From: Anaerophilus nitritigenes
GTDB taxonomy: Bacteria > Bacillota > Clostridia > Peptostreptococcales > Thermotaleaceae
Reading direction: 5' to 3'
Length of the DNA: 61,860 bases
Assembly (NCBI RefSeq): GCF_004138215.1
Contig: NZ_RYYS01000014.1
Span: 1 to 61,860, forward strand
The notes below the pieces were generated by a model. It was not told the DNA's origin and ran no database searches. It worked only from the letters and a program-made list of their open reading frames with translations. Below are positions 36,576 to 49,934 of this stretch, one piece after another (position 1 is the stretch's first letter; every line of letters begins with the position of its first letter). The translations under genes were made by a program, and so were the position numbers.

Positions 36576-37226
36576 CTATTTTTTATTTATAATTTGTGCA
36601 ATTTTATTTCCAGTACTTTGAATGATTTGAACTAAAACAATCAATAAAATAACAGTTGCAATCATTACGTTTGTTTGATAACGATGATATCCATAACTTA
36701 TAGCTAAATATCCAAGACCACCTCCTCCAATTGCACCAGCCATAGCAGAGTAGCCTAATACATTAATGATGGTAATTGTAATTCCAAGAACTAAAGAAGA
36801 CATAGATTCTGGAAGCAAAACTTTTAATATGATTTGAATGGGAGTAGCACCCATGGATATAGCCGCTTCTACAACTCCCCAATCTATTTCTTTGATACTT
36901 GATTCTACAACTCTAGCAAAGAAAGGAGTAGTAGCAAGAATCAGTGGAACGATGACAGCTTTTGTACCAATAGTAGTTCCTACTATAAGTCTTGTAAAAG
37001 GCATGATAAAAATCATTAAAATAATAAATGGGATAGATCTTGTAATGTTGATCATATAAGAAAGTATTTGATTAAGCCATGAATTTGGTAAAATATGATC
37101 TTCTCTGGTTATGACCAAAATAATTCCTAGTGGAAGACCTAATAAAATTGTAAAAAATACAGATACAAATACCATATATAAAGTTTCTAATAAAGATGGA
37201 GTAAGAAGTTCTATCCATTCATTCAT
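36576..37226 (-). CDS. metI: Methionine ABC transporter, permease
   Basis: 216 residues, five membrane helices, with the ABC-permease loop EAAISMGATPIQIILKVLLP that contacts the ATPase. An N-terminal helix pair precedes TRSIPFIILMIFIMPFTRLI. The start overlaps the end of metN by 4 bases. Confidence 0.95.
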   Translation of the reverse strand: MNEWIELLTPSLLETLYMVFVSVFFTILLGLPLGIILVITREDHILPNSWLNQILSYMINITRSIPFIILMIFIMPFTRLIVGTTIGTKAVIVPLILATTPFFARVVESSIKEIDWGVVEAAISMGATPIQIILKVLLPESMSSLVLGITITIINVLGYSAMAGAIGGGGLGYLAISYGYHRYQTNVMIATVILLIVLVQIIQSTGNKIAQIINKK

Positions 37227-38215
37227 TGTTTGATCACCTCTACCTTCACATAATTTTTTTCAAAGTATTTTATAATATCTAAAAGTCTGTGACAATCAAC
37301 GTCCATTTGTATGGTTAGTTTTCCAATAGCTTGATTTTGAATGTATTCTATTTTACCAGATAAAATATTTACATCTATATCAAAATCTCTTGTAATTTGA
37401 GAAATAAGAGGCTGAGTAGCACTTCCCTGTGTAAAAGAAAGATGAAGAACTTTTCCTTTTATAAAAGATTTTGGAAGATTTTCATCTTGATTGATAAAAT
37501 GCTTCGTAATAGGGTTTTGTGGTTTGGAGAAAATATCTACGGTAGATCCTTCTTCTGCAATGTTTCCTCCTTCTAGGATAGCTACTCTATTACAAACTTC
37601 TTTGATAACTTCCATTTCATGAGTGATGATGACAATAGTAAGATTTAGTCTATCGTTAATATTTTTTAAAAGATTTAAAATTTGTTTTGTAGTTTTAGGA
37701 TCAAGTGCAGATGTAGCTTCATCACAAAGTAATACATCAGGTTCATTTGCAAGAGCTCTTGCAATTCCAACTCTTTGTTTTTGCCCTCCACTTAATTGAG
37801 AAGGATAAACATAAGCTTTGTCAGATAGTTCTACAAGCTCTAATAAATGATTGACCTTTTCTTTTATAATTTTTTCTGGTGTATTTACAAGTTTTAAAGG
37901 AAATGCAATATTTTCAAAGACAGTTTTACTGTGTAAAAGATTAAAGTTTTGAAAAATCATTCCTATCTTTTTTCTTGCTTTTCTAAGTTCTTTATTTTTT
38001 AAATGAATAAGATTAATTTTATTGACCAGTACATCACCAGAGGTAGGTTCTTCTAATCTATTGATGCATCGAATCAAAGATGATTTTCCAGCCCCACTTA
38101 ATCCTATAATTCCGTAAATATCTCCTTTTTTTATCTCTAAATTAATATCTTTTAGAGCAACTACTTCATTTCTTCCTTTTGTATAAACTTTAGACAAATT
38201 TTTAATATGAATCAT
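37223..38215 (-). CDS. metN: Methionine ABC transporter, ATPase
   Basis: 330 residues. ATPase domain: Walker A GLSGAGKSS, signature LSGGQKQR, Walker B LLCDEATSALD and switch His in IVIITHEM. The C-terminal ~80 residues form the NIL domain, which in relatives binds methionine and shuts transport when the cell is replete. Directly preceded by the SAM-I riboswitch. RBS AAAGGGGTG. Confidence 0.96.
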   Translation of the reverse strand: MIHIKNLSKVYTKGRNEVVALKDINLEIKKGDIYGIIGLSGAGKSSLIRCINRLEEPTSGDVLVNKINLIHLKNKELRKARKKIGMIFQNFNLLHSKTVFENIAFPLKLVNTPEKIIKEKVNHLLELVELSDKAYVYPSQLSGGQKQRVGIARALANEPDVLLCDEATSALDPKTTKQILNLLKNINDRLNLTIVIITHEMEVIKEVCNRVAILEGGNIAEEGSTVDIFSKPQNPITKHFINQDENLPKSFIKGKVLHLSFTQGSATQPLISQITRDFDIDVNILSGKIEYIQNQAIGKLTIQMDVDCHRLLDIIKYFEKNYVKVEVIKQ

Positions 38216-38291
38216 AATTTCACCCCTTTATAACTATACAGTACTAAACTAAAAAGATTATAAAATAAACTCTTCTATGAAAAGAGAAATT

Positions 38292-38319
38292 AAAAAAACC
38301 TCTTTCAGGAGAAAGAGGT
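38292..38319 (-). terminator. SAM-riboswitch terminator
   Basis: On the minus strand ACCTCTTTC-TCCT-GAAAGAGGT followed by TTTTTTT. The 5' arm can also pair with the AGAGAAAGG run at the aptamer 3' end, giving the usual antiterminator alternative. Confidence 0.9.
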
Positions 38320-38332
38320 ACTAAACAGTATC

Positions 38333-38447
38333 CTTTCTCTCATCTATCGATATAAATATATCGTAGGAATTGGCACCGTTGCTTATATATAAGCCGGTTG
38401 CCGGGTTTCATAGGGCCAGTCCCTCCACCTCTCTGGATAAGAGATAT
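38333..38447 (-). ncRNA. SAM-I riboswitch (S-box)
   Basis: On the minus strand the S-box consensus is clear: P1 TCTCTTATC with GATGAGAGA, then CAGAGAGGTGGAGGGACTGG, CCCTATGAAACCCGGCAACC, a variable hairpin, and AACGGTGCCAATTCCTAC. SAM binding holds P1 and lets the terminator form, shutting off metNIQ when SAM is abundant. Confidence 0.97.
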
Positions 38448-38482
38448 CCGTTTTATTTAATTGTAGCCTTTGATTACTACCC

Positions 38483-38511
38483 AGTATAATAAGTTTTTAG
38501 AATAATGTCAA
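38483..38511 (-). promoter_or_regulatory. Promoter of the metNIQ operon
   Basis: On the minus strand TTGACA (38506-38511), a 17-base spacer, TATACT (38483-38488). The riboswitch starts about 35 bases downstream. Confidence 0.8.
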
Positions 38512-38602
38512 TACTTTTTAAAAAAAATATTTTAAATGAAAAAGGATATAGGGGGTATATATAGAATATAACTATAAAAATAAGAAGTTTGAGGTGATAA
38601 AA

Positions 38603-38905
38603 TTGAGTTATGAGTCAAAACTAAAAAGTAATTTTATAGACGAACTATTTGAAGCTATACTTTTACTAGAAAATGAAGAAGAGTGTTATAGATTTTTTGA
38701 AGATATATGTACAATTAAAGAAATACAAACTTTAGGTCAAAGGTTAAAGGTTGCAAAATTATTAAGGGAAAAAAAGACATATAATGAAATTGAGGAATCT
38801 ACAGGAGCCAGTACGGCAACTATTAGCCGAATTAATAGATGTCTTACTTATGGAGCGGATGGATACAATATTATATTAGATCGATTAAAAGAGCAAAAAA
38901 AGTAA
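38603..38905 (+). CDS. YerC/TrpR-like DNA-binding protein
   Basis: 100 residues of the TrpR/YerC family found across Firmicutes. All-helical, with a helix-turn-helix seen as YNEIEESTGASTATISRINR and preceding helices containing EECYRFFEDICTIKEIQTLG. The target is unknown. The TTG at 38603 follows TTGAGGTG by 7 bases; a GTG at 38594 is inside the ribosome site. Confidence 0.85.
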   Translation: MSYESKLKSNFIDELFEAILLLENEEECYRFFEDICTIKEIQTLGQRLKVAKLLREKKTYNEIEESTGASTATISRINRCLTYGADGYNIILDRLKEQKK

Positions 38906-38931
38906 TCTTATGAGAGATTACTTTTTTGCTC
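38891..38931 (+). terminator. Terminator of the YerC-like gene
   Basis: GAGCAAAAAAAGTAATCT pairs with AGATTACTTTTTTGCTC (one A bulged), loop TATGAG. The stop codon lies in the stem. Confidence 0.8.
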
Positions 38932-38977
38932 TTTAGAAATTTATATAAATGGACAAATTGTAGATAATTTTAGAAAG

Positions 38978-39077
38978 TTAGATGTTCATCTAATTTTAAG
39001 CAACGGAAATTCTGAATAAAATGAAAGAATTTCGTTGGCGCTATGAGCAATTCCGATAGGAATATGCGAATTTTTTG
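38978..39077 (+). ncRNA. Candidate structured leader upstream of the dnaJ-like gene
   Basis: Three hairpins follow one another: TTAGAT-GTTC-ATCTAA (38978-38993), CAACGGAAATTCT with AGAATTTCGTTG (39001-39013, 39026-39037, one base bulged), and ATTCC-GATA-GGAAT (near 39050-39063), which runs into GCGAATTTTTTG. The CGGAA of the second can also pair with TTCCG of the third, so two folds compete, as in an attenuator. It matches no riboswitch class I recognise and is not a CIRCE heat-shock site. Confidence 0.4.
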
Positions 39078-39193
39078 ATAAAATATTGATTTTTGTATAT
39101 ACTTTATCTATATTAAAAACAAAGAAGGTCAATCTTTATAATAAAAGATCTATTATAGATAGTAGCTTAGAATATAGTTTTAGGAGGATGAAT

Positions 39194-40099
39194 ATGCAGT
39201 ATAAAGATTATTATCAAATACTAGGAGTAAAGAAAGGATCATCACAAGGAGAAATAAAAAGTGCTTATAGAAAGCTTGCTAAAAAATATCATCCAGATGC
39301 AAATCCAAACAATAAAGAAGCAGAGGAAAGATTTAAATCTATCAATGAAGCTTATGAAGTATTAGGAGATGAAGAAAAAAGAAAAAAATATGATCAATTC
39401 GCAAGTGGATATAATTTTGAGCATGGATCTAATTTTGATCCATCTCAGTTTGGGTTTGGAGGATATTCATCTAGTAATAGAGGAGATTTTAGTGATTTTT
39501 TTAATACTATTTTTGGAAGTGGAAATGTTCATATGCAAGATTTATTTGGTGGATTTAGTCAAGGAGGTTGTAGAGGTTGTTCACCAAAGGGACAAGATGT
39601 TGAAACGAAAATAGATATTACACTAAAAGATGCTTATCAAGGAATTACAAAGAATATTTCTATAAAGATGGGTTCACAGAAAAAAAGTGTTTCTGTAAAA
39701 ATTCCTTCAGGAATTTTACCTGGAAAGAAAATTAAGTTAAAAGGACAAGGAAAAAATGGAGGAGACTTATATTTAAAAGTAAATATAGTAGAGTCTAAAG
39801 ATTTTGAATTAAAAGGATTAGACTTATACACAGTTCTTGATCTTACACCATGGGAGGCAGCTTTTGGGGTAGAGGTGATTGTACCTACTCTTACAGGAAA
39901 AGTAAAGGTAAAGGTTCCTGCTAATATGCAACCAGATGGAAAAATAAAAATTTCTAAAAAAGGATATAAAGATTTAAAAGGAGAAGCAGGAGATTTATAT
40001 ATAAAAACACGTATTATAAACCCACCTACTTTAACAAATGAAGAGATACAATTGTATGAGAAATTAAGAGAAGTTTCTCAATTTCAACCAAGAAATTAG
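39194..40099 (+). CDS. DnaJ-like co-chaperone, CbpA (type II) form
   Basis: 301 residues. J domain at 1-70 with the HPD triad at 33-35, which stimulates Hsp70 ATPase. A Gly/Phe-rich segment (about 75-130: [22 protein letters not shown]) and two C-terminal substrate-binding beta domains (about 138-295) follow. The four-repeat zinc finger of classical DnaJ is absent; only CRGC remains. dnaK and grpE are not nearby. The ATG at 39194, 6 bases after AGGAGG, is chosen; the longer frame upstream runs through the leader. Confidence 0.93.
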   Translation: MQYKDYYQILGVKKGSSQGEIKSAYRKLAKKYHPDANPNNKEAEERFKSINEAYEVLGDEEKRKKYDQFASGYNFEHGSNFDPSQFGFGGYSSSNRGDFSDFFNTIFGSGNVHMQDLFGGFSQGGCRGCSPKGQDVETKIDITLKDAYQGITKNISIKMGSQKKSVSVKIPSGILPGKKIKLKGQGKNGGDLYLKVNIVESKDFELKGLDLYTVLDLTPWEAAFGVEVIVPTLTGKVKVKVPANMQPDGKIKISKKGYKDLKGEAGDLYIKTRIINPPTLTNEEIQLYEKLREVSQFQPRN

Positions 40100-40120
40100 A
40101 AATTGCAATATCAATAAAAT

Positions 40121-40157
40121 AAGTCTATTAATAGAAAAAACATCTATTAATAGGCTT
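40121..40157 (+). terminator. Hairpin after the dnaJ-like gene
   Basis: AAGTCTATTAATAG pairs with CTATTAATAGGCTT over 14 bp (one T-G). Only TATTC follows, so it is a weak terminator. Confidence 0.55.
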
Positions 40158-40341
40158 TATTCATTATAGTAAAGTTTTGTTATGAATAATTACTGGAAGA
40201 AGGGTATGTAATATCAAAATAGATGTAAAAATAGAAGTAAAGAGTATTGAGCTTAGAAATGAAATATAATATGTTTATTGATTGTAAAATATATTATGAT
40301 GTATAAAAATAAGGGAATTTTTATAGAAAAGAAGTGAGAAT

Positions 40342-41250
40342 ATGATAAAAAACATAGGGTATGCTTGTATTAATACGCATCTTAAACCTAGAGGTTTTAA
40401 AGAATGTAGACTTTCATCTGTTTATAAATATGGCATAGATTATTTAAAAAAAGCAATGATGAATAATGCAACCTTAACAAAAGATATTTTGAAATGGAAT
40501 GTAGAACATGATATTTATATGTATAGAGTTACAAGCACCATTTTGCCACTGGTGACTCATAAAGATTTATTAAAAGATTTTTCTTGGAGATGGCAATATG
40601 ATGAGGATATCTTAAAAGAGCTCCATGAAATCAAAAACATCGTTACAAAAGAAAATATTCGTCTTTCTATGCATCCAGATCAATTTACTGTTTTAAATAG
40701 TAAAAAAGAAGACGTGGTACATAATAGTATTATTCATTTAAGATATCATCAAGAGGTTTTAACAAAAATGGGAGGGACTGATCTAATTATCCATACAGGC
40801 GGAGTTTATGGGGACAAAGAAGGTTCTACAGATAGATTTATAAAAAATTATAAAGATTTAGATGAAGAATTGAAAAAAACATTAAGACTTGAAAATGATG
40901 ATAAGTCTTATACGATCCAAGATGTTTTAAAAGTTCATGAAAAAATAAAGATTCCTATTGTATTAGATATTCATCATCATCATTGTAATCAAGAAGATCC
41001 ATATATACCTATAGATGAAATTGTAGATACATGGAAAAATACAAATTTGATTCCTAAAATGCATATTAGTAGTGGAAGAGAAGGAACTATAGATAGGCGT
41101 CATGCAGATTATATTTTAGAAAGTGATTTTTTAAAATTTAATCAGTTAATAAAAGATATAGATATAGATATAGACTTAATGGTAGAAGCCAAAGAAAAAG
41201 AAAGAGCTGTACTTCAAATAAAAGAAAAATTTTTTATGGATATGAGATAA
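40342..41250 (+). CDS. uvsE: UV damage endonuclease
   Basis: 302 residues. UvsE/UVDE cuts 5' of UV photoproducts and other helix distortions and starts an excision route independent of UvrABC. The TIM-barrel metal enzyme shows IGYACINTHLKP, RVTSTILPL, RLSMHPDQFTVLNS, IHTGGVYGDKEGS, VLDIHHHHCN and KMHISSGREG. Its metal-binding His/Asp/Glu residues appear intact. RBS AAGAAGTGAGA. The enzyme is common in spore-forming Firmicutes. Confidence 0.95.
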   Translation: MIKNIGYACINTHLKPRGFKECRLSSVYKYGIDYLKKAMMNNATLTKDILKWNVEHDIYMYRVTSTILPLVTHKDLLKDFSWRWQYDEDILKELHEIKNIVTKENIRLSMHPDQFTVLNSKKEDVVHNSIIHLRYHQEVLTKMGGTDLIIHTGGVYGDKEGSTDRFIKNYKDLDEELKKTLRLENDDKSYTIQDVLKVHEKIKIPIVLDIHHHHCNQEDPYIPIDEIVDTWKNTNLIPKMHISSGREGTIDRRHADYILESDFLKFNQLIKDIDIDIDLMVEAKEKERAVLQIKEKFFMDMR

Positions 41251-41562
41251 GTATATGGAAACCATCTTAAAAAATAAGATTTCAATTGTGTAGTTCCACC
41301 ATGCTGATATTGTATATATATCACAAAATGGGAGTAGCTTAGCTATTTCAATGTAGTATTTTTTGCAAGTTGTACAATTCTGTAACTTGCTAATAGTAGA
41401 TAGAATAAAGGTGGAAATTAGATGAAAAAAATAAAATATTTATAGCAATTGTATTTGTTTATAAATAAAAAAGACTCATATTTAAATAAAAAATGAAGGA
41501 TATAAGTAAGATATATAGAAATATTTAGTAAAAGCAGAAAAATCTTAAAAGGGGGAATGATT
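41251..41562 (+). other. Gap with a candidate structured leader before the symporter
   Basis: There is a weak ATCTTA/TAAGAT hairpin near 41265-41281, then a segment closed by TTCCACC (41294-41300) and GGTGGAA (41410-41416). Inside are TGATAT/ATATCA, TAGC/GCTA and a strong GCAAGT-TACA/TGTA-ACTTGC hairpin (41365-41390). The 3' closing strand is a ribosome-binding site for a 7-codon frame (ATG 41421, MKKIKYL) that looks like a frameshifted remnant. No riboswitch class was recognised. No other gene in the gap. Confidence 0.4.
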
Positions 41563-43011
41563 TTGGGAAAAATGATGATTATTGATGTAATATTGATTGG
41601 ACTATATCTAATAAGTATGGTATGGATTGGTTTTTATTTTAAGAAAAAAGTACAAAAAACTACAGATTACTATTTGGCAGGAAGAAGTTTAAATAGTTTT
41701 GTTATTATGTCAACGGTATGTGCTTCAATCATTGGTGGGGGGGCCATGATTGGACGTGGAGGGGTTACTTATAGTCAAGGGGCAGTTGCTATTATGCTTG
41801 GACTTCCTTATCTTGTAGGGATGTATGTTTTTTCTGCAATTTCAGGGAGAATACAAGAAGTTGGAGTTTTGAATAATATTTCTTCCATACCTGATTTGAT
41901 GGAATATAGATTTGGGATAAAGGTAAAATATATTACGGCTTTTTTAATAGCATTTACAATGATGGCTACGGTAGGAACACAAATTACAGCAACAGCTACA
42001 CTGATTAAAACAATAGGTGGTTTTTCATATGAAGCAGGAGCTTGGATAGCTGTAATCATATTTGTTGCGTATACAGCTGTTTCTGGATTGTTTGGTGTTG
42101 TTTATACAGATGTGGCACAATTTATTATTTTAATTACTTTTATGTATATTTTATTACCTACTATCGCCTTAACTAAAATAGGCGGATTTGATACGATGAT
42201 TCAATTAGTTCCTAAACAAATGCTTTCTATCAAACCATCTGCTGAGATTGTAGGTTGGATTTTTACTAATTTGGTATTTACATTAGCAGGAGCAGAGATG
42301 TGGCAAAGAGCGTTTGCAGCTAAAAGTGCCAAAGATGCCAAAAGAGGAATGTTCTTAGGAAATACAGTATATGCTTATACAATTAGTATAACATTTATTA
42401 TAGGGCTAAGTGCTTATATATTACTTCCTAATGTAGTCAATGATTATGGTACAGCAGATGCAGCTATTCCAGCATTAGTTATGGAATTATTACCAATAGG
42501 AATTAGAGGGCTAACTATGGCTGCCTTATTTTCGGTTTTAATGTCTTCAGCAGATACTTATCTACTCATTTCAGTGCAAACCATTTTAGGAGATCTATTA
42601 AAACCTTTATGGCCAAATATTGAAGATGAAAAAGAGTTATTTTATTCAAGAGTAGTGACTGTTTTATTAGGATTTGGGGCATTAATTATTGCTCTTTATA
42701 TTAGACAGGCGTATGAAGCTCTGATGTTTGCGTGGACATTTTATGCAGCTGCTTTAGGACTTCCGTGTTTTGCTGCACTGTACTGGAAAAAAGCTACAAA
42801 AGAAGGTATTACAGCAGGGATTATTACAGGTTTTACAACGAGTATTGTATGGAAAGTAGGAGGATCACCTTTTGGATTAGGGGCTGCTCTTCCAGGATCA
42901 ATATTATGTGGAGTTGCTTTAATTGTAATAACTTATGCTACCTATAAAGAAGAAAATCCTACACCTTTTCCTAATTTAGCAAGACAGGAAAAGATAGAAT
43001 GTAATGAATAG
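41563..43011 (+). CDS. Sodium:solute symporter (SSS) family protein
   Basis: 482 residues with about thirteen helices. SSS marks include TTDYYLAGRSLNSFVIMSTVC, GAMIGRGGVTYSQG, DVAQFIILITFMYILLP and MAALFSVLMSSADTYLLI. It would couple sodium entry to uptake of an organic solute not identifiable from sequence. The TTG at 41563 lies 7 bases after AAAAGGGGG; the ATG at 41557 is too close to that site. Followed at 34 bases by a small membrane gene. Confidence 0.92.
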   Translation: MGKMMIIDVILIGLYLISMVWIGFYFKKKVQKTTDYYLAGRSLNSFVIMSTVCASIIGGGAMIGRGGVTYSQGAVAIMLGLPYLVGMYVFSAISGRIQEVGVLNNISSIPDLMEYRFGIKVKYITAFLIAFTMMATVGTQITATATLIKTIGGFSYEAGAWIAVIIFVAYTAVSGLFGVVYTDVAQFIILITFMYILLPTIALTKIGGFDTMIQLVPKQMLSIKPSAEIVGWIFTNLVFTLAGAEMWQRAFAAKSAKDAKRGMFLGNTVYAYTISITFIIGLSAYILLPNVVNDYGTADAAIPALVMELLPIGIRGLTMAALFSVLMSSADTYLLISVQTILGDLLKPLWPNIEDEKELFYSRVVTVLLGFGALIIALYIRQAYEALMFAWTFYAAALGLPCFAALYWKKATKEGITAGIITGFTTSIVWKVGGSPFGLGAALPGSILCGVALIVITYATYKEENPTPFPNLARQEKIECNE

Positions 43012-43045
43012 AATGATGGTTCAAATAATCAAGAGGTGATTATTT

Positions 43046-43798
43046 ATGGAAATTCAAGATGTTTTGCAGACATTGATGCAAGCAATACTCAATATGAACA
43101 ACTTTTCTACTATAGCTAATTCTGTAATGGTGATCAATACTATAATAGTATGGGCTAAATTAACTTTCTTCATTTTTGTAATTTTTTATGTATATGAAGA
43201 TGCCCCAAAGTATAGTATGCATAAATTTTTATGGATTGCCATTGTTATATTTGTTCCTAAATATATAGGATTTATGACTTATTTGATCATAAGAACAATC
43301 AAACAGTATTTTCCTAAAGAAAATAAATCTTCAATAGAAGATTCTATCATAAATATATCAAATGAAAATAGTACGATGAATAAAAATTTGTTTTATAAAG
43401 TGATTAGCGTATGGATCATGATCACTATATTGGTTGCTGCTATTTATATGGTTGATAAAGAAAAAATAAAATCTGAAGAGGCTATAGAATTTGGAGTGGT
43501 TAAAGCAGAAAACTATTTTAAAGATGAATACAAAGATTTTATAGGAAAAGAAATAAAAGAAATATGGTTTGGAGAGAATGGAGTTTTAGAAATTCACTAT
43601 GATTCAAAGGTAAAAAAAGGTGAGCTAACACTAGGGGTATATGAATATAATGGAGAGCCTATAGAAATATTTAAAACAAACAAAAGCGGAGTTACGACTA
43701 TTAGCATAGAAAAAAATAGAATATATAAGTTGATTGCAAAGGGAATCCATACAAAAGGATATTATAATTTTTCTTGGGAATTCAACAAAGAGGAATAA
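43046..43798 (+). CDS. Membrane protein of unknown function
   Basis: 250 residues, family not recognised. There are two helices in the N-terminal 100 residues (VINTIIVWAKLTFFIFVIFYVY and HKFLWIAIVIFVPKYIGFM) and a third at about 113-133. A hydrophilic C-terminal domain rich in beta segments follows (EIWFGENGVLEIHYDSKVK; IHTKGYYNFSWEF), probably outside the cell. It follows the SSS gene closely, so the two may be co-transcribed; any functional link is a guess. RBS AAGAGGTGA. Confidence 0.75.
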   Translation: MEIQDVLQTLMQAILNMNNFSTIANSVMVINTIIVWAKLTFFIFVIFYVYEDAPKYSMHKFLWIAIVIFVPKYIGFMTYLIIRTIKQYFPKENKSSIEDSIINISNENSTMNKNLFYKVISVWIMITILVAAIYMVDKEKIKSEEAIEFGVVKAENYFKDEYKDFIGKEIKEIWFGENGVLEIHYDSKVKKGELTLGVYEYNGEPIEIFKTNKSGVTTISIEKNRIYKLIAKGIHTKGYYNFSWEFNKEE

Positions 43799-43824
43799 AA
43801 GAGTGATAAAAAATCACTCTTTTT
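43797..43824 (+). terminator. Terminator after the unknown membrane gene
   Basis: AAAAGAGTGAT/ATCACTCTTTT stem with AAAAA loop and T-run. The stop codon is partly in the stem. Confidence 0.85.
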
Positions 43825-44004
43825 CAATGTATAGAAAGTTATAGAAGAAATATATTTTAATACAAAACAAACGTTCGACTTCCTCTACAGAAAGATAAAA
43901 AAATATGATATACTATGTTTTATTGAAGTTTTAAAAATAGTAATAAACAAGCTACACATAGATAAAAAAATTAAGAAAAATATACAAAGGAAAGGAGCAA
44001 GAGT

Positions 44005-48215
<4,211 letters not shown>

Positions 48216-48234
48216 ATGAGAAAGGAGAATAAGT

Positions 48235-48507
48235 GTGAATATAGATGATATTGCTGCTCTTTCTAAGATTAAATTAAGTGAATATGAAAAAGAAAAAATG
48301 ATAGATGACTTTAATAGAACGATTGATTTTGTAGATAAATTAAAAGAAGTGAATGTAGATAAAGTTGCTCCTACTTATCATATTTTACATATAAAAAATG
48401 TATATAGAGAAGACAAAATACTGCCTTCTATGAAACAAGATGAGGTTTTAAAAAATGCGCCTGAAAAAAATAATGGTTATTTTCAAGTACCAAAGATGAT
48501 GGAATAG
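48235..48507 (+). CDS. gatC: Glutamyl/aspartyl-tRNA amidotransferase, subunit C
   Basis: Small helper subunit of GatCAB, which converts misacylated Glu-tRNA(Gln) or Asp-tRNA(Asn) to the amide form. 90 residues: IDDIAALSKIKLSEYEKEKM, FVDKLKEVNVDKVAPTYH, and a C-terminal NAPEKNNGYFQVPKMME. Start is GTG behind AAAGGAG. Followed at 11 bases by gatA. Confidence 0.93.
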   Translation: MNIDDIAALSKIKLSEYEKEKMIDDFNRTIDFVDKLKEVNVDKVAPTYHILHIKNVYREDKILPSMKQDEVLKNAPEKNNGYFQVPKMME

Positions 48508-48518
48508 GAGAGGTGGTT

Positions 48519-49931
48519 ATGGAACTTTATCATTTGACAATACATGAAGTGTTAGAAAAAATCAGAAAAAAAGAAGTGAGCAAACAAGAGGTTTTACAGA
48601 CCACTGTAGATAGAATCAAAGATATAGATTATCATATAGGAGCTTATCTTTATGTTAATAAAAAATTCCATATGAATGATGGAGAACTTTCAGGAATTTC
48701 TATGTCTATTAAGGATAATATTTGTACAAAGAATATTTCTACTACTTGTGCATCTAAAATACTTAAAAATTTTATTCCTCCTTATGATGCGACAGTTGTA
48801 GATAAGCTTTATGAAAATGGATGCATTTTAGTAGGGAAAACAAATATGGACGAATTTGGAATGGGTTCTTCTACTGAAAATTCTAGCTTTCATATTACTA
48901 AAAATCCATGGAATTTAGATTATGTTCCTGGAGGGTCTAGTGGAGGATCAGCAGCATCTATAGCATCTTCTCAAGCTTATTTTTCTTTAGGATCAGATAC
49001 GGGTGGGTCTATTCGTCAACCATCAGCATTTTGTGGACTTGTAGGACTAAAACCTACCTATGGACTGGTATCTAGATATGGACTAATTGCTTATGCATCG
49101 TCATTAGATCAAATAGGACCAATTACAAAGGATGTAGAGGATTGTGCCATTGTGCTAAATCATATAGCAGGATACGATAGGAAAGATAGTACTTCTTTTA
49201 AATACCGAAAAATAGATTATACAAAAGAATTAAGAAAAGATATAAAAGGAATAAAAATAGGAATCATAAAAGAATATATGAATGAAAGTATGGATGCATA
49301 TGTAAAAAAATCTTTTTTTGATGCATGTAAAAAGCTTGAAAGTTTAGGAGCCATAGTAGAAGAAGTATCCATTCCTCATGTAAAATATTCACTACCTACT
49401 TATGAAATTATATCTTCTAGTGAATGCAGTTCTAATTTGTCAAGATTTGATGGAATTCGTTATGGAGTGAGAAGATCAAAAGATTTATTAAATGATTTAT
49501 TTACATCTACAAGATCACAGGGCTTCGGAGAGGAAGTAAAAAGAAAAATTTTATTGGGAACATTTTTTCTAACAGCAGATTCTTATGAGGAATATTATGA
49601 AAGAGCATTAAAGGTAAGAACTTTAATAAAAAAAGATTTTGATGAAGCCTTTAAAAGGTTTGATGCAATGATTTGTCCTACATCTCCAACACTTCCATTT
49701 AAAATAGGGCAAAGAAAAAATATAATAGATAAATATATACAAGATACGTATACAGTAGCTGCAAATTTAGCAGGAATTCCTGCTATTTCTATTCCTTGTG
49801 GATGCAGAGAAAATTTATTTGTAGGGCTTCAAATTATGGGAAAAGCATTTGATGAAAAGACAATTTTAAATATTTCCTATGCTTTTGAACAAATTCATGA
49901 TTACCATAAGAAAAGGCCTAATTGGAGGTAA
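48519..49931 (+). CDS. gatA: Glutamyl/aspartyl-tRNA amidotransferase, subunit A
   Basis: Amidase subunit that releases ammonia from glutamine. 470 residues. The Ser-cisSer-Lys triad is visible: Lys65 (SIKDN), Ser140 (GGSSGGSAA) and Ser164 (GSDTGGSIRQP). The C-terminal part has CPTSPTLPF and AGIPAISIPCG. The ATG at 48519 follows GGAGAGG, so it is preferred to a GTG six bases upstream. Three bases separate its stop from gatB. Confidence 0.97.
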   Translation: MELYHLTIHEVLEKIRKKEVSKQEVLQTTVDRIKDIDYHIGAYLYVNKKFHMNDGELSGISMSIKDNICTKNISTTCASKILKNFIPPYDATVVDKLYENGCILVGKTNMDEFGMGSSTENSSFHITKNPWNLDYVPGGSSGGSAASIASSQAYFSLGSDTGGSIRQPSAFCGLVGLKPTYGLVSRYGLIAYASSLDQIGPITKDVEDCAIVLNHIAGYDRKDSTSFKYRKIDYTKELRKDIKGIKIGIIKEYMNESMDAYVKKSFFDACKKLESLGAIVEEVSIPHVKYSLPTYEIISSSECSSNLSRFDGIRYGVRRSKDLLNDLFTSTRSQGFGEEVKRKILLGTFFLTADSYEEYYERALKVRTLIKKDFDEAFKRFDAMICPTSPTLPFKIGQRKNIIDKYIQDTYTVAANLAGIPAISIPCGCRENLFVGLQIMGKAFDEKTILNISYAFEQIHDYHKKRPNWR

Positions 49932-49934
49932 TGT

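Noticed and set aside
38941-39193. CIRCE heat-shock operator upstream of the dnaJ-like gene
   Set aside because: No TTAGCACTC-N9-GAGTGCTAA or close variant is present; the inverted repeats there have other sequences.
39086-39193. N-terminal extension of the dnaJ-like protein
   Set aside because: The extension lies in the leader, has no ribosome site, and the J domain starts right at the ATG at 39194 behind AGGAGG.
41294-41416. Mn2+ (yybP-ykoY) riboswitch, suggested by GGGAGTAGC
   Set aside because: The rest of that consensus and its second conserved internal loop are missing, so only an unclassified structured leader is reported.
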